Shown in pieces: positions 46,841 to 57,004 of a stretch of 64,000 bases of DNA. Source of the DNA: Pararge aegeria (taxonomy: Eukaryota > Arthropoda > Insecta > Lepidoptera > Nymphalidae); assembly GCF_905163445.1 (NCBI RefSeq), contig NC_053208.1, forward strand, positions 24,889,986 to 24,953,985, written 5' to 3'. The notes under the pieces were generated by a model. It made no database searches. It saw only the letters and a program-made list of their open reading frames with translations, and was not told where the DNA came from. The translations under genes and the position numbers were made by a program. Each line of letters starts with the position of its first letter. Position 1 is the stretch's first letter.

Positions 46841-47076
46841 GAAATATATGTACCTACATAAATCAGTGATACCTAAGCTCGGAGTATATAAATGATAGAT
46901 CATGCTTATTGAGAAGCGAAGTTATGCGGTCTAGGTTGTAGCGCGCATGCCTAGAAAATGCAAATTCAGTGTCACTTTTTGATACGTCGCGTTATTCTTG
47001 CAAAACACAGTCAGGGCGATGCCCTAATTAAGGTCGAACTAAGAGTCAATGCTTAAAATTCATCCAAAGGACATAA

Positions 47077-47149
47077 GTTTCCGTGGTGTAGCGGTTATCA
47101 CGTCTGCCTAACACGCAGAAGGTCCCCGGTTCGATCCCGGGCGGAGACA
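47077..47149 (+). tRNA. tRNA-Val (anticodon AAC)
   Basis: Full 73-base cloverleaf. Acceptor GTTTCCG pairs with CGGAGAC; D arm GTG...CAC around TAGCGGTTAT (box A TGGTGTAGCGGTTATCACG); anticodon stem TCTGC/GCAGA with loop CTAACAC, anticodon AAC; T arm CCCGG TTCGATC CCGGG (box B GGTTCGATCCC); discriminator A. No intron. A TTTTT Pol III stop follows at 47153-47157. It delivers valine to the ribosome at GUU (and GUC/GUA after A34-to-inosine editing). All stem pairs hold, so I expect a functional gene, unlike the SINE heads nearby. Confidence 0.96.
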
Positions 47150-47348
47150 TAGTTTTTGTGAAAATATTTCATTTAGTTTTTGAAATTTCAGTGTTTATAT
47201 TTTGAAATAATATTGGAATTATTAATATTATTATTTGTAAATTTTTTAAGTATTTAAAAGTATTGTAACCAATTGTATTCTTACATTAGATTTAACTTTT
47301 CCTTTTTTTTTTTAAATAATATCTATTTATATCTATCTATACGGCAAC

Positions 47349-47632
47349 GCGGTTATAGCCCAGTGGGTAGGACGTCAACTTCACTTTAGAGGTTTTCGAG
47401 TTTGAATCCCAGCAATGCAATAGAAGCACACATGTGAGTTTTTAAGCAATTAAAATATCACTTTTATTAACGGTGAAGGAATACTATGTGAGGAAATGCC
47501 TGAGAGTTCTACACAATTGTCTCTAAGATGTGTGGAGTCCACCAATCCGCACTGGGCCAGCGTGGTGGACTACAGCCTGAACCCCTTCTTATTGTGGGAG
47601 GAAACCCGTGCCATGTAGTAGGCGGGTAATGG
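47349..47632 (+). mobile_element. SINE-1, full length, downstream of tRNA-Val
   Basis: tRNA-like head with box A TAGCCCAGTGGGTAGGACG and box B GAGTTTGAATCCCA, then AACGGTGAAGGAATACTATG, CGCACTGGGCCAGCGTGGTG and a GGCGGGTAATGG end. Part of the duplicated segment. Confidence 0.8.
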
Positions 47633-47635
47633 TTG

Positions 47636-47815
47636 GATACGAAGACAGTGCCAGTTAATAATATTCTTAAAAATATTATGTGATTTAGCGTAACGAATAC
47701 CACGTGGAAGATCATTCCACAATTTTACTGCCCTAATTGTACATGGCTCATTGTAACAGTGCATACGACTGATTTGCCCTCCAGAGACTACGTGGAGGAA
47801 TTGAAATAGCACCAA
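47636..47815 (-). pseudogene. LINE ORF2 C-terminal remnant
   Basis: The minus strand reads CTIRAVKLWNDLPRGIRYAK then SHNIFKNII, the conserved WNxLP ... I C-terminal block of CR1/Jockey- and RTE-related LINEs. A stop follows soon after. Confidence 0.65.
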
Positions 47816-47939
47816 GAAATTGCAAAGTGCATAATTAATTTTGAATAAGTGATTTAATCATTTAATATACTCGACCCTTACCAAAATACTCACAGAAGCG
47901 GTTTCTATTATTTTATTTTACTATAAGTTAGAGACTGCA

Positions 47940-48075
47940 ATCTCACCAAAATGGTAGTGGGCTAACCTGTTGGGGAGTATGTTTGTCATACCCCTAATGG
48001 TTTCTGCGCGAATTCGCATCGGAACACTACTGAATCTTGTAAAGCGGATAGCCATTCAGTCATATATGTTCACAA
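47940..48075 (-). mobile_element. SINE-3 fragment
   Basis: CAATCTCACCAAAATGGTAG, GGGCTAACCTGTTGGGGAGT, CATACCCCTAATGGTTTCTG, GCATCGGAACACTA. Confidence 0.62.
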
Positions 48076-49160
48076 TTAACATATAAGCCTACCTTACGCC
48101 CTAACTTTGTTTAGTTGCCAACTTGATTTTTGGCTTCTTTTTATCCTTGGTAAATAAACGGTTCCTACGATATTTAAAAAAAAAACCTGTAATAAAGCAG
48201 ATAAAGAACGAGGGCAAACAGCCTTTATAAAAATATGTTTGTATATTTTTATAACGTACCAGCTACTACCAGGAATTCATAAAAAGCAAACAGCTCTAAG
48301 GAAAGCTTTACATGCGGTGGTACATGTTGGAGTTCCGAAGTCCCTTTGGAGCTCGATCGCCCGAACTTTACTGTTCATCAATTATCTTTATCTAGAAACT
48401 TCTTTCAATACTCGATTCTTTCAATTCAATAGTAAGTAGCGTTTATACACTAATGTTTATAAAGCTTCAGTGTTTACATGCTTTGAAAATCCTGAACGCG
48501 TTGGTAAATTATTATAAGAAAGGAAATATCAGAATATCTCCGCAATACGTACATTCAAAGGACGTTATTTTTGTCATACTAAACGTACAAAGGAGCTTTA
48601 TTTTACAATAGCTTTCAAGTATGCACGTTTCAAATAACATAGCACAATAGGGACATAAATACGCGGAAAAATACGAATAAGTCTTCCATTCAAAAATCTG
48701 AGACACTGAGTTGCCTTCGTAAAGGATTTGCTCGCTCGCAATTAGGGAATCGTTATCATATCAAGCTTTGTTGTCGTTAAAGTAAAATGGACCTAACGTC
48801 ACTCGTTTTAGAGTCGAGAAAAGTTCTTGTGCAATTCACACAGCACAAATGAAACATCTGAAAAGGAAAAAAATATGTAACGCTTATTATTTGTACCAAG
48901 CTTAAAAACTATTGAGTTCTAGCTGATCCTCGCAACTTCGTCTGTGAAAAAATGCACTAAAATTAGCATACCTTGTGTTGAGTTCGGAGGATTTCAGTGG
49001 AGGACCGCTCTCCAGTTCTTACATAAATAACAATAATATAACATGAATGTTGAGACCGTTATTGTTCCGATCGTCGTTTCGCGAAAAGCTTGGACCAACA
49101 TCTTATGAAATAAGCTTGTTATTAGATCGAGGGTCGGATACAGAAGGCAGTAGTCCTTGA
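48076..49160. other. No gene seen
   Basis: No domain-bearing frame. A Helitron-end-like scrap (TAGCTGATCCTCGCAACTTC) lies at 48921-48940, in minus orientation. Confidence 0.45.
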
Positions 49161-49164
49161 AACG

Positions 49165-49255
49165 GTGCGTATTCTAAGGAGGTTCCTCACTCTGGAGCCC
49201 TGACTGCCGGTTGCTTGGGCATTCAAATGCCCCGCAAGCGGGTGGATGTTTTTTC
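49165..49255. repeat. Second copy of the GAGGAGGCTC repeat
   Basis: GTATTCTAAGGAGGTTCCTC, CTGGAGCCCTGACTGCCGGT, CAAATGCCCCGCAAGCGGG; paralogue of 45045-45130. Confidence 0.6.
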
Positions 49256-49400
49256 TTATAAATTTTTAATATTGTTTTATTTTAAGGATTGTTAAGAATT
49301 GAAAAAAATTAAAATCAATAAATGATAGAACTTGAATATAACATTATTATAAAACTATTCTAGCATTTTGTTGGTAAATAAAATAATAGTAGGTACTTAC

Positions 49401-49419
49401 CAACGAAGCCGCTGAAGAA
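49401..49419 (-). other. Candidate micro-exon (19 nt)
   Basis: On the minus strand TTCTTCAGCGGCTTCGTTG is framed by a good acceptor (GTGTAATTGCAG) and a consensus donor (GTAAGTACC). It lies 267 bases downstream of the better candidate exon at 49687-49769 on the same strand. Short length makes chance likely. The plus strand also reads open here, so the call is weak. Confidence 0.22.
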
Positions 49420-49686
49420 CTGCAATTACACTAACACTCACTAAGATTACAATTTTGTAATTTTAAAGACGAAGGAGCTAACATGCCCAAAATAACTAAA
49501 ATAAACTTACTAACTTTTATTAACTATGCCCAAAATTCACGCCCCAAACCAAAAGTCCTTTTTCAATAATTAAGGTGCGCCGAAGCTTAACAATCAAGAT
49601 TATACCGTAACGATCTATAAAATAAGGTTCGGTTTGTTTTGTACATTCTATTAAAACACAGTAGGGATTAAAAGCTACGCACTTAC

Positions 49687-49769
49687 CGGATGTCACCCGA
49701 TGCACGTCGCTCCACAAAGCTGTTGCGCAACCACTTCGGCGGGCATGATGGGCAGAGAACGTCGGAATC
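49687..49769 (-). other. Candidate internal host exon (83 nt)
   Basis: An unusually GC-rich 83-base block in AT-rich surroundings. On the minus strand it is bounded by a pyrimidine tract plus acceptor (CCCTTTTAATTTCACAG) and the donor GTAAGTGCG. Two of three frames are open (one starts DSDVLCPSCPPKW); the third has a stop after MPAEVVAQQLCGATCIG. The length is not a multiple of three, so it would shift phase. I do not recognise the protein, and a non-coding or 5' UTR exon is equally possible. The plus strand also has an open frame from an ATG at 49690, which weakens a protein call. Confidence 0.42.
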
Positions 49770-49909
49770 CTGTGAAATTAAAAGGGTTAAGATTATGCAG
49801 TTTTGTCCAGCAACATGATCGCGTGCATAGCGGTTAATCTATAACCAACCAATTTTCTAATTTTAGCCAAGGTCATTAATTTTTAACCAATCACGAAAAA
49901 ATTCGGGGT

Positions 49910-50220
49910 GCTATAAGTTAGACGTGCCTGATTGTGTCTGTCTGTGGCAACGTATTTCACGAACGGATGAACCGATTTTGATTTTACTATTTATTTTTGA
50001 AAGGTGAGTTAATAGGGTGTTTTCTTAGCTATATTTGACGAAAACCGGCAAAAGATGGCCGCCGCCAAAAAAAGGTGGATTACATATTTTCCACAACACC
50101 CTCAATATGGGTATAAAATGAAAGGGCTTTAGTAGTAGAATACTATAAAATATGACAAATTACAAATCCAAGATGGCCGTTACCACAGAATGGCGAATTA
50201 CATTTTTTTTACAGCTATAC
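49910..50220 (+). repeat. Repeat Z, longest copy
   Basis: GTGTCTGTCTGTGGCAACGT, ACGAACGGATGAACCGATTT, AAGATGGCCGCCGCC, then CCCTCAATATGGGTATAAAA and a second AAGATGGCCGTTACCACAGA. Related: array units (1078-1230 and equivalents), 61200-61290 and 63435-63515. Confidence 0.65.
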
Positions 50221-50332
50221 TGTAAGTCGGAGGTTGTAAATTCTTTACTGGCGCATTGGTAGGCGATGTGGCCTTAGAAGAGGGAGTTACATGTTTCGAT
50301 GCTTGGCAAGGGCAACCTTAGATTGATCTGGG

Positions 50333-50555
50333 CGACGGCCGAATGGTGCAGTGGGCACCGACCCTGCTTACTGAGTCTTAGGCTGTGGGTTCGATTCCCA
50401 TAACTGTATAATGTTTTTTTGTGATGAACATGAATGATTTTCAGTGCCTGGGTGCTTATATATTATTCATAAAAATATTTATCAGCCATCTTAGTGCCCA
50501 TAACATAAGCTTTAGGCTTACTTTGTGGTAGACGGCGACGTGTGTATTGGCGTTG
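50333..50555 (+). mobile_element. SINE-2, full length
   Basis: tRNA-like head (ACGGCCGAATGGTGCAGTGG; B box GGTTCGATTCCC), then TGATGAACATGAATGATTTT, ATCAGCCATCTTAGTGCCCA and GGCTTACTTTGTGGTAGACG, ending at a long (TA)n run. Confidence 0.78.
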
Positions 50556-50595
<40 letters not shown>

Positions 50596-50680
50596 CACAT
50601 ATATATATATATATATGTTTATATACACATATGTTTATTTAAATACATATATATATATAATAAATATATAAACAACGACA
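50556..50680. repeat. (TA)n microsatellite
   Basis: Interrupted TA/CATA tract. The Tyr/Ile-rich 72-codon frame across it is an artefact. Confidence 0.9.
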
Positions 50681-50789
50681 TACAACGGCCATATATGGCC
50701 GTGACCCTTTCGATAAAGAAGTCTCACGTGATTCATTGCTTCGGTACGCAGATGCGTTGAAAAGGATTAGTGGTATGAGTTCTTTATAA

Positions 50790-50880
50790 CTGCCATACCC
50801 TGATAAATTAGCTCGCTATAACTTAGACAGCATCATCTCTTACCACCAGGTGAGATTGCAGTCCAAATCTAACATCCAGT
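50790..50880 (+). mobile_element. SINE-3 tail fragment
   Basis: CTGCCATACCCTGATAAATT, CTCTTACCACCAGGTGAGAT; parallels 60065-60155 and the end of the copy at 31.5 kb. Confidence 0.5.
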
Positions 50881-50884
50881 AGCA

Positions 50885-51175
50885 AAAGTCCTATTATAGT
50901 ATAATGCTTGGGTGTGAATGATTGCTCTAACCAGGTTACTCTTCTAATAATTTCTCATGACAATGTGAAAAGGTGATAGTAAAAAAAAACACCCGGCTAA
51001 GTTTGTTGTGGGCCTCTTCGTAGATCCTTTGGAACCCTCGTAGCTTTAGCTTTAAGTTTACGAATATAGTTATCGCCATCATCTCACTACGTGTAATTCT
51101 CGTGTAACGTACGCATCAAAAGTCTACTACTTGAATATATATTTGACTTTCACTTTGACTTTGACTTCGACGTAC
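50885..51175 (+). mobile_element. LINE 3' UTR with (GACTTT)n tail
   Basis: TGCTTGGGTGTGAATGATTG, TTTCTCATGACAATGTGAAA, CCCTCGTAGCTTTAGCTTTA, then a GACTTTCACTTTGACTTTGA tail. Parallels 62410-62685. Confidence 0.7.
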
Positions 51176-51243
51176 GTACCTCTTTTCTAAGTAATGTGTA
51201 ACAAGCAATTAAACTATCACTGGCTTCAACGGTGAAGGGAAAA

Positions 51244-51866
51244 CAGTGTCACTTTTTGATACGTCGCGTTATTCTTGCAAAACACAGTCGATGCCCTAAT
51301 TAAGGTCGAACTAAGAGTCAATGCTTAAAATTCATCCAAAGGACATAAGTTTCCGTGGTGTAGCGGTTATCACGTCTGCCTAACACGCAGAAGGTCCCCG
51401 GTTCGATCCCGGGCGGAGACATAGTTTTTGTGAAATATTTCATTTAGTTTTTGAAATTTCAGCGTTTATATTTTGAAATAATATTGGAATTATTAATATT
51501 ATTATTTGTAAATTTTTTAAGTATTTAAAAGTATTGTATTCTTACATTAGATTTTAATTTTACTTTTTTTTTTTAAATAATATCTATTTATATCTATCTA
51601 TACGGCAACGCGGTGATAGCCCAGTGGGTAGGACGTCAACTTAACTTTAGAGGTTTTCGAGTTCAAATCCCAGCAATGCAATAGAAGCACACATGTGAGT
51701 TTTTAAGCAATTAAAATATCACTTTTATTAACATAAAGGGAGAGTTCTCCATAATGTTCTCAATTGTGTGTGAAGTCCACCTATCCGCACTGGCCCAGCG
51801 TGGTGGACTAACCCCTTCTCATTGTGGGAGGAGACCCGTGCGCTGTAGTGGGCCGGTAATGGGTTA
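51244..51866. repeat. Segmental duplication, copy 2 (tRNA-Val + SINE-1)
   Basis: Second copy, 4272 bp from the first tRNA start to the second. The left edge abuts a SINE scrap (AACGGTGAAGGGAAAA). Its SINE-1 (51609-51866) has lost the piece after CTTTTATTAAC and the TGCAGCC-like part of the body. Confidence 0.85.
51349..51421 (+). tRNA. tRNA-Val (anticodon AAC), second copy
   Basis: Base-for-base the same 73-nt cloverleaf as at 47077, including loop CTAACAC (anticodon AAC), both Pol III boxes and a TTTTT stop at 51425-51429. The flanks differ by small indels while the tRNA does not, which is consistent with selection, although a recent duplication alone would also do. Confidence 0.96.
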
Positions 51867-51869
51867 TAA

Positions 51870-52750
51870 GAGACTATAATTTAACTCGGTGCTAAACTTC
51901 ACCATCCGTTCAGTCATTGTGACGTAACTGAGTAACAAACGTGCATTCAAACTTTCGTATTTATAATATTTGTATAGATTATTTAGGAAGCAAGCTACAA
52001 AAAAGTGGTGATAGGTCAACATTTCAGCCTCCCTCGGGGGAACGAGTCGAGCGCCGTTAAGCCGAAGCTTTAACACTAATTGCTAAATTTCATCCGTTTC
52101 ATACACCTATAATTTTAATACGATACCCATTTCAAAAGCTCGTCATGATTAGATCGATGAAATGTTTTGCTATAACTATCACTATACAAAATATTTATTT
52201 TCAACCTGGGGTGCACACCCTCTCCTCAATTCATCAAAGCACGGATCCTTTATCAAAGAGGGGAGACAAAATTAATAATGTTTTCAGATTGAAAATTCGC
52301 CCGCCCGCTTTTAGCGATATTTGACGTGATATTTTTTGTATCTATTTCTATAAATAAATAACATTAAAGCGTTCGTTTGTAATGTCAAAACTAAAAGTTT
52401 TTTAGCAAATAAATAATAGAACATAGATTTAAAGCGCAATAACAAAAAACATAAAAAATCTCCGCCTGTGTGATTCGGTTTCGAAACAGCTACTGTTTTG
52501 TTTGCCAGATAGAAACACAAATAGAAGAAGTTCACACAGGTACTCCCCTGAGTTGATTTTCTATAGCATTGAAAATTATTATTACTCCCTAGTAATAATT
52601 ATTTTCATTTCTCTAGCGGGAATTTTTCTCCAGCGGAGAGAAAAATGGGAGTTAAAAGACGGTTATTGTTGACGGTTGTTTGACGGTACGAATATCTTTA
52701 TTTAGGTGAATAGTTGTAGTGATAAGTTATATATATTGTTTTTAGTATAT
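51870..52750. other. No gene seen
   Basis: No domain-bearing frame. A GCGGGAATTTTTCTCCAGCG stretch near 52616 is the only GC-richer block. Confidence 0.42.
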
Positions 52751-52751
52751 C

Positions 52752-53001
52752 GTCATATCAACCCATTCCAGTCCTCTACAAGGCATGGGTCTCCCTCAGA
52801 AGGGTCTGGGCTGGCCCAGTGGGGATTGGTGGACTCCATACGCCTTTGAGAACATTATAGAGAAATCTCGGGCGTGCAGGTTACCTAAAGATGTTTTCCT
52901 TCACCGTGGAAGCAAGTGATATTTTTAAGAGCTTAAAACAACCTCCTGTGTGACCTAACCACTGTGAAGCTGGTGTCCTAACCACTGCGCTATCACCGCT
53001 T
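52752..53001 (-). mobile_element. SINE-1, near full length
   Basis: Minus strand: head AAGCGGTGATAGCGCAGTGG, a damaged B-box region, CTTCCACGGTGAAGGAAAAC, TCTCAAAGGCGTATGGAGTC, CCAGCCCAGACCCTTCTGAG and a TGATATGACGA end. Confidence 0.75.
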
Positions 53002-53439
53002 CAAGTAATTAATTTCTTTTAAAAATATTGAAAAAGGGCAATAAGTCGAAAAGTCGAAAATTGTTAACGAGCGAAGCTATATAAATATACCTAATCCCGG
53101 AAAGTATAAGAGAAAAATAAAGTACAAATATATTTACAAAATCTTTAAGGATTTTGTAAATATATTTGCTGGAGAAAGCTTATTATAAATAAACGACTTT
53201 CTAAATGAGAATATTTAATGATGACCGTAATAAGTCTGCCTCTCAACCTTATTACAGCGCCCACACGGGGTTCCATTTCAAATGTATACAATAGATTGAC
53301 ATTCTCTTTTTGATCTTCATGAAATTTTTCATACATATTCTTGAAGAAGAAAAATAATATAGTATACTTTTCATTGAAAATAAATTACGTAAGTTAAAAA
53401 AATGTTTGTGAAAAAATCTAAACATCTCATATATGACTA

Positions 53440-53476
53440 ATTAAATTACGTGGGCGAAGCCGTAGGGCACATCTAG
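53440..53476 (+). mobile_element. Helitron 3' end
   Basis: TACGTGGGCGAAGCCGTAGG then GCACATCTAG followed by T. I could not place the 5' end. Confidence 0.5.
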
Positions 53477-53824
53477 TAATAACAATAAGTACAAAACCCC
53501 AAAAACCGCGCCGCAACAATGCTATTCGTGGATATAATCTGCCAATCTGGCAGAAGAATGCAGCATTTTCGGTATGGAAATATAAGGGTTAAAAATTTGA
53601 TATGCAGCTCGCAGTGGCCACTGATTTTCTATAGCATTGAAATTTTTAAATTAAAATTGTAACACACAATTCAATTGCACGGCTTCGTATAATTTTTGTT
53701 CCAGTGACTCGATCCTATTGTCGATCTGTCTGTTGCAGAACTCTGACACTAGCAATGCGGGAATTCATTGTTTCTGATTACCACCCTTTTTTTTTTCGAT
53801 TACTGGGTATCTCCTGGAGATACC

Positions 53825-54105
53825 CAGCTTCCTACAGGGCTAGCACAGGCAGGAAATATAAATTATATTCCCCGATTTTACCCCCCTGACAAGGGATATA
53901 ATTAACGTGTCCACCAGCTAAAGCAAAGGATCATGGAGTAGGAGAAGTTAACCCCAGTTTATTATAACACATTTATGTGGATATTATTTTCACTTGTGTG
54001 CCAGTGCTCTCAGAGTTGATAACGCTGTGGGAGATGATGAATTTTTATCCTTTTCCAGGGAATATAATTGTTTCTTGCCCGTGCTAGCCGTGCTGGAGGA
54101 AAATC
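53825..54105. mobile_element. MITE-like element, copy 2
   Basis: Terminal inverted repeats CAGGGCTAGCACAGGCAGGA (left) and TTGCCCGTGCTAGCCGTGCT (right); body as in copy 1 with GACAAGGGATATAATTAACG. The 12-base string ATCTCCTGGAGA lies just left of it. Confidence 0.65.
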
Positions 54106-54400
54106 GTGGGTTATATTGAAATTCTAACCCATTAAAGTCCCCTCGATGGCGATGCTCGTCGCGTATTGGGATGCTCCGGTATCTCCTAGGAAGACAGCCG
54201 CACCTCCCTTGTGCAACGCCCGGCGTATACCACCCTACTGTATTCCGTTCTTAGCGCTTCTTTATTTTCCGACGCACGTCGCGTAGAACTGACATCAGTT
54301 TTCACGCGGCATTGTATTTTAATACCGCATACCGGGGATCTAACCTTGGACCTACACTCATAAGATTAAAGCGCTTACCACTGAATTAGAATCGTAGTAA
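54106..54400 (-). repeat. Probable SINE-like tract (tRNA-like head in reverse)
   Basis: The right end reads, in reverse, like a tRNA-type head (GGTAAGCGCTTTAATCTTAT, GTCCAAGGTTAGATCCCC). The body is GC-richer than its surroundings. I cannot tie it to SINE-1, -2 or -3 with certainty. Confidence 0.35.
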
Positions 54401-54514
54401 ACTTAGTAAGCTTTTTTACAATCTACCTCATAAAATCTTTTAAACCCCCGATAATTTATGCATACGAGTAAGTAGGTAGGGTAGGAGGTTAAATAGTTTT
54501 TGTAGTAGAAGACA

Positions 54515-54755
54515 TTATAGACTTTTTGTGAATGAGCTCGTAGAGGGAAGTAATACGTTATGCTTATTTCTCTATGCTGTGTCCCGAATGGCGTGGTGGC
54601 CAGTTTAATTACAGGCACTTTATGATTATATCCAACGCTTCAGTTTTGTGGACACAGTGCGTCACTTTGTAGCTGTTCTTTGCATGCCTTGCGAAGGCTT
54701 GCTCTGTTTTCTATCATCAGGTGGGCCATTTGGGTGGTCCGTCAATTATTACTTC
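54515..54755 (+). mobile_element. SINE-3-related 3' body fragments
   Basis: ATGAGCTCGTAGAGGGAAGT, GAATGGCGTGGTGGCCAGTT, then CATCAGGTGGGCCATTTGGG. The pieces are in the usual order with sequence missing between. The 77-codon frame at 54648-54881 crosses them and is not a gene. Confidence 0.5.
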
Positions 54756-54881
54756 AAAAATGGTGTAAACCTACTTTCATTTAGTACAAATAGATTAAAA
54801 GTTTTTATTTTTAAATACCAAAAAAGACACTTTAATTTAATTTATGGGTGGATGTGTAGAGATGGAAATAAAAAGTATTAG

Positions 54882-55100
54882 CCAGACGATCCCGTATGCA
54901 CCTATTCTGAAAGTATGGAAGGTAAAAAAATAAAGCCGTCAGTTAACTGCACGTAAAGTCAATAAAACTTACGAACCGTTCATTTCACATTTACCATTTC
55001 AGATTTCGACGCCAAATAAACGTGCGACAAAAGTTTCCGTAGTCCAGGCACACTTTTAATTAAATCTTCCGTCTTTGTTTGCATCCAATAAAACAGAAAA
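54882..55100 (+). other. Candidate last exons of a host gene (plus strand)
   Basis: Possible exon 54882-54921, donor GTAAAAAA, 81-base intron (54922-55002) ending in a strong acceptor (CATTTACCATTTCAG), and terminal exon from 55003. Read across the junction the frame is PDDPVCTYSESME then DFDAK and a stop (55017-55019). AATAAA is at 55087-55092. Against it: the left acceptor (AAAAAGTATTAG) is poor, and another frame of the last exon (ISTPNKRATKVSVVQAHF) is also open to a stop. I do not recognise the protein. Confidence 0.27.
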
Positions 55101-55227
55101 ATGTGCCAAAAATGCATTTTAATTTGAATTTAAAAAACAGATATTACATTTACATAAATGTAATATGTGTACGTACGTACGTGACTGACCTACTCACGTA
55201 CATTAGTACTGATATATACACGTATAA
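55101..55227. other. AT-rich spacer with (GTAC)n
   Basis: GTGTACGTACGTACGTGACT at 55168-55187; nothing coding. Confidence 0.5.
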
Positions 55228-55264
55228 TATATATGTATATATATATATATATTAGTTTATAAAT

Positions 55265-55375
55265 TCTGAATTTTCTCTGGTTTGGTCTGGTGGGAGGCTT
55301 TGGTCGTGGCTAGTTACCACCCTGACCACAAAGACGTGCCGCTAAGCAATTAAGTCTTGCGGTATATCACTATAT
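55265..55375 (+). mobile_element. SINE-3 fragment
   Basis: CTCTGGTTTGGTCTGGTGGG, GGCTAGTTACCACCCTGACC, ACGTGCCGCTAAGCAATTAA, next to a (TA)n tract at 55228-55252. Confidence 0.65.
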
Positions 55376-55970
55376 ATCTTATCTTATCTTATAATTGGAT
55401 ACATAAATACCGAAATTTAATCAATAATATATTTAAAATGCGCATTTTATTGTATTAGTATTTTAAGTTATTTATTATCAAAACAAACAAAAGGACTTTT
55501 ATCGCTTTTAGAAGCGATGATGGCATTTAATAAATGTTGATTTTGTATTTTAATATAAGTAATTTTCCCAATATAAAATTAATCTCTGTACATGAACTAT
55601 TTGAAGACTATTGACTAATTAGATTGTTATGCCCTTTAAACTGACTTCAAAGTTTACTAACATCTAGATATTGTACAAACATTCTTGCAAATGATTATTA
55701 TTAGGTATAAGCTGATTTCCACCGGTTTTATGCGCGTTAAGTATTTGTCCTACTTGTAACAAAATGTTACAAAAGCTATCTCTGTTCCAGTCATAAAAAT
55801 CAGCGCTGTGGTTGAACCGAAAATATGTAGCAAATAAACAAACAAATAAATTAATAAACCAACAATCAGATATAATTTCGCATTTATAACCTTAGTTCGG
55901 ATTCTTCGAATCAACAATTGAAACCGAATTTCGATATTTATTTTCTCATTTTTACTTTTACTTACATTAA
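55376..55970. other. No gene seen
   Basis: AT-rich; the 91-codon minus-strand frame (55750-56025) overlaps a SINE scrap and has no domain. Confidence 0.42.
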
Positions 55971-55971
55971 T

Positions 55972-56050
55972 ATGTACACACAGGCCAGCTCTGTGCCTGC
56001 CCTGTGTCCAGCAGTAGGACTTCAATAGGCTGCGGACAGCTGCACCCTCC
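55972..56050 (+). mobile_element. SINE scrap with CAGCAGTAGGAC motif
   Basis: GGCCAGCTCTGTGCCTGCCC, CCAGCAGTAGGACTTCAATA, GGCTGCGGACAGCTGC. This is a common lepidopteran SINE end; related scraps lie near 3445 and 59514. Confidence 0.5.
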
Positions 56051-56188
56051 CAGACATTATATCGATTGTTACACGAATTGATTATTTACAATTCTAATCG
56101 GAAAAGGGATACACCGTGCACTTATAATAATTATAACTTAGCTATTGTACCTACTCGAGTAGCTATTGAATTTTGTACTTACTCGAGT

Positions 56189-56402
56189 AATCCTACTATC
56201 CTATTAATTCTACTACGAGTTGTGAAAGTGTGGATGTTTGTTACTCAACCACGCATAAACGGCTGAACGGATATAGATGAAATTTGGCAAGCATGTAGCC
56301 TTTGACATGGAAAAGAACATAGGCTGCCTTTTATTCCGATTCCTTAAGTAGTTCCCGAGGGAAAATTAAATTGTTTACGAGCTAAGCCGCGGGCAGACAG
56401 CT
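56189..56402 (+). mobile_element. Lep1-type non-autonomous Helitron
   Basis: 5' AATCCTACTATCCTATTAAT, then GTGTGGATGTTTGTTACTCA and AAACGGCTGAACGGATATAG; 3' GCTAAGCCGCGGGCAGACAG then CTTT, a decayed CTAG. Confidence 0.62.
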
Positions 56403-56689
56403 TTAAAATGTATGTTTTGGAAAAGGACATGTACTTTCTGTAACGATTTTTCAAATAGTTCCCGTGGTAAGATTAAAAATTGATACACAAATAATATCGT
56501 GAATGGTTTATTAATGTAAACTTTGTGCGTCAAACAAAAATTATAAATTTTGCGACTGTTCCATACGGATACGATATGGAACAGTAAAGTAAAAGTAAGT
56601 ATTTAGTAAAACGTCGTATCTAACTATTTTTCTACAACTGGGAAAAGTTGTAGGGCTATATTACAAACAAACAGACAGAGATACTTCAA

Positions 56690-56970
56690 ATATCCATCAT
56701 CTACCCATCAATGTCTCACTGCTGGGCACACGCATCCTCTCATAGTAATGAGAATAGACCCATCACGCTGATCCAATGTTGGTTGGTGGGTTTTAACGGC
56801 TTTCACATGTGAATGACAATAGCTGGTTAACGATCAATCACCACCTCCAAGGCCAATTTTTCAATTCTAGGTTAATACAGTCTTTTCTTTTTTTATTAAC
56901 TCTCTCGGAAATAGAACCGAGGACTCGTGATCTGTAGTGAAACATACCAACCACTAGATTAATTAAAGTA
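56690..56970 (-). mobile_element. Probable SINE (minus strand)
   Basis: TCTCACTGCTGGGCACACGC, CTCTCATAGTAATGAGAATA and, at the right, AATAGAACCGAGGACTCGTG with ACATACCAACCACTAGATTA. The right end reads in reverse as a tRNA-like head. Confidence 0.5.
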
Positions 56971-57004
56971 GCGGGAAATGTATTATCGGATATCTTGTCT
57001 TATA

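Larger units (their letters stand above)
46969..47632. repeat. Segmental duplication, copy 1 (tRNA-Val + SINE-1)
   Basis: Aligns with 51244-51866: CAGTGTCACTTTTTGATACG at the left edge, tRNA, the A/T-rich spacer, then SINE-1. Differences are a few indels (for example CAGGG at 47031 is missing from copy 2). Confidence 0.85.

Noticed and set aside
50333..50410. tRNA-like sequence with good A and B boxes as a tRNA gene
   Set aside because: The acceptor arm does not close and the body continues into SINE-2; other copies share the same layout. The same holds for the heads at 44.7, 47.35, 51.6 and 62.98 kb.
50542..50760. 72-codon frame rich in Tyr and Ile
   Set aside because: Product of the (TA)n/CATA microsatellite.
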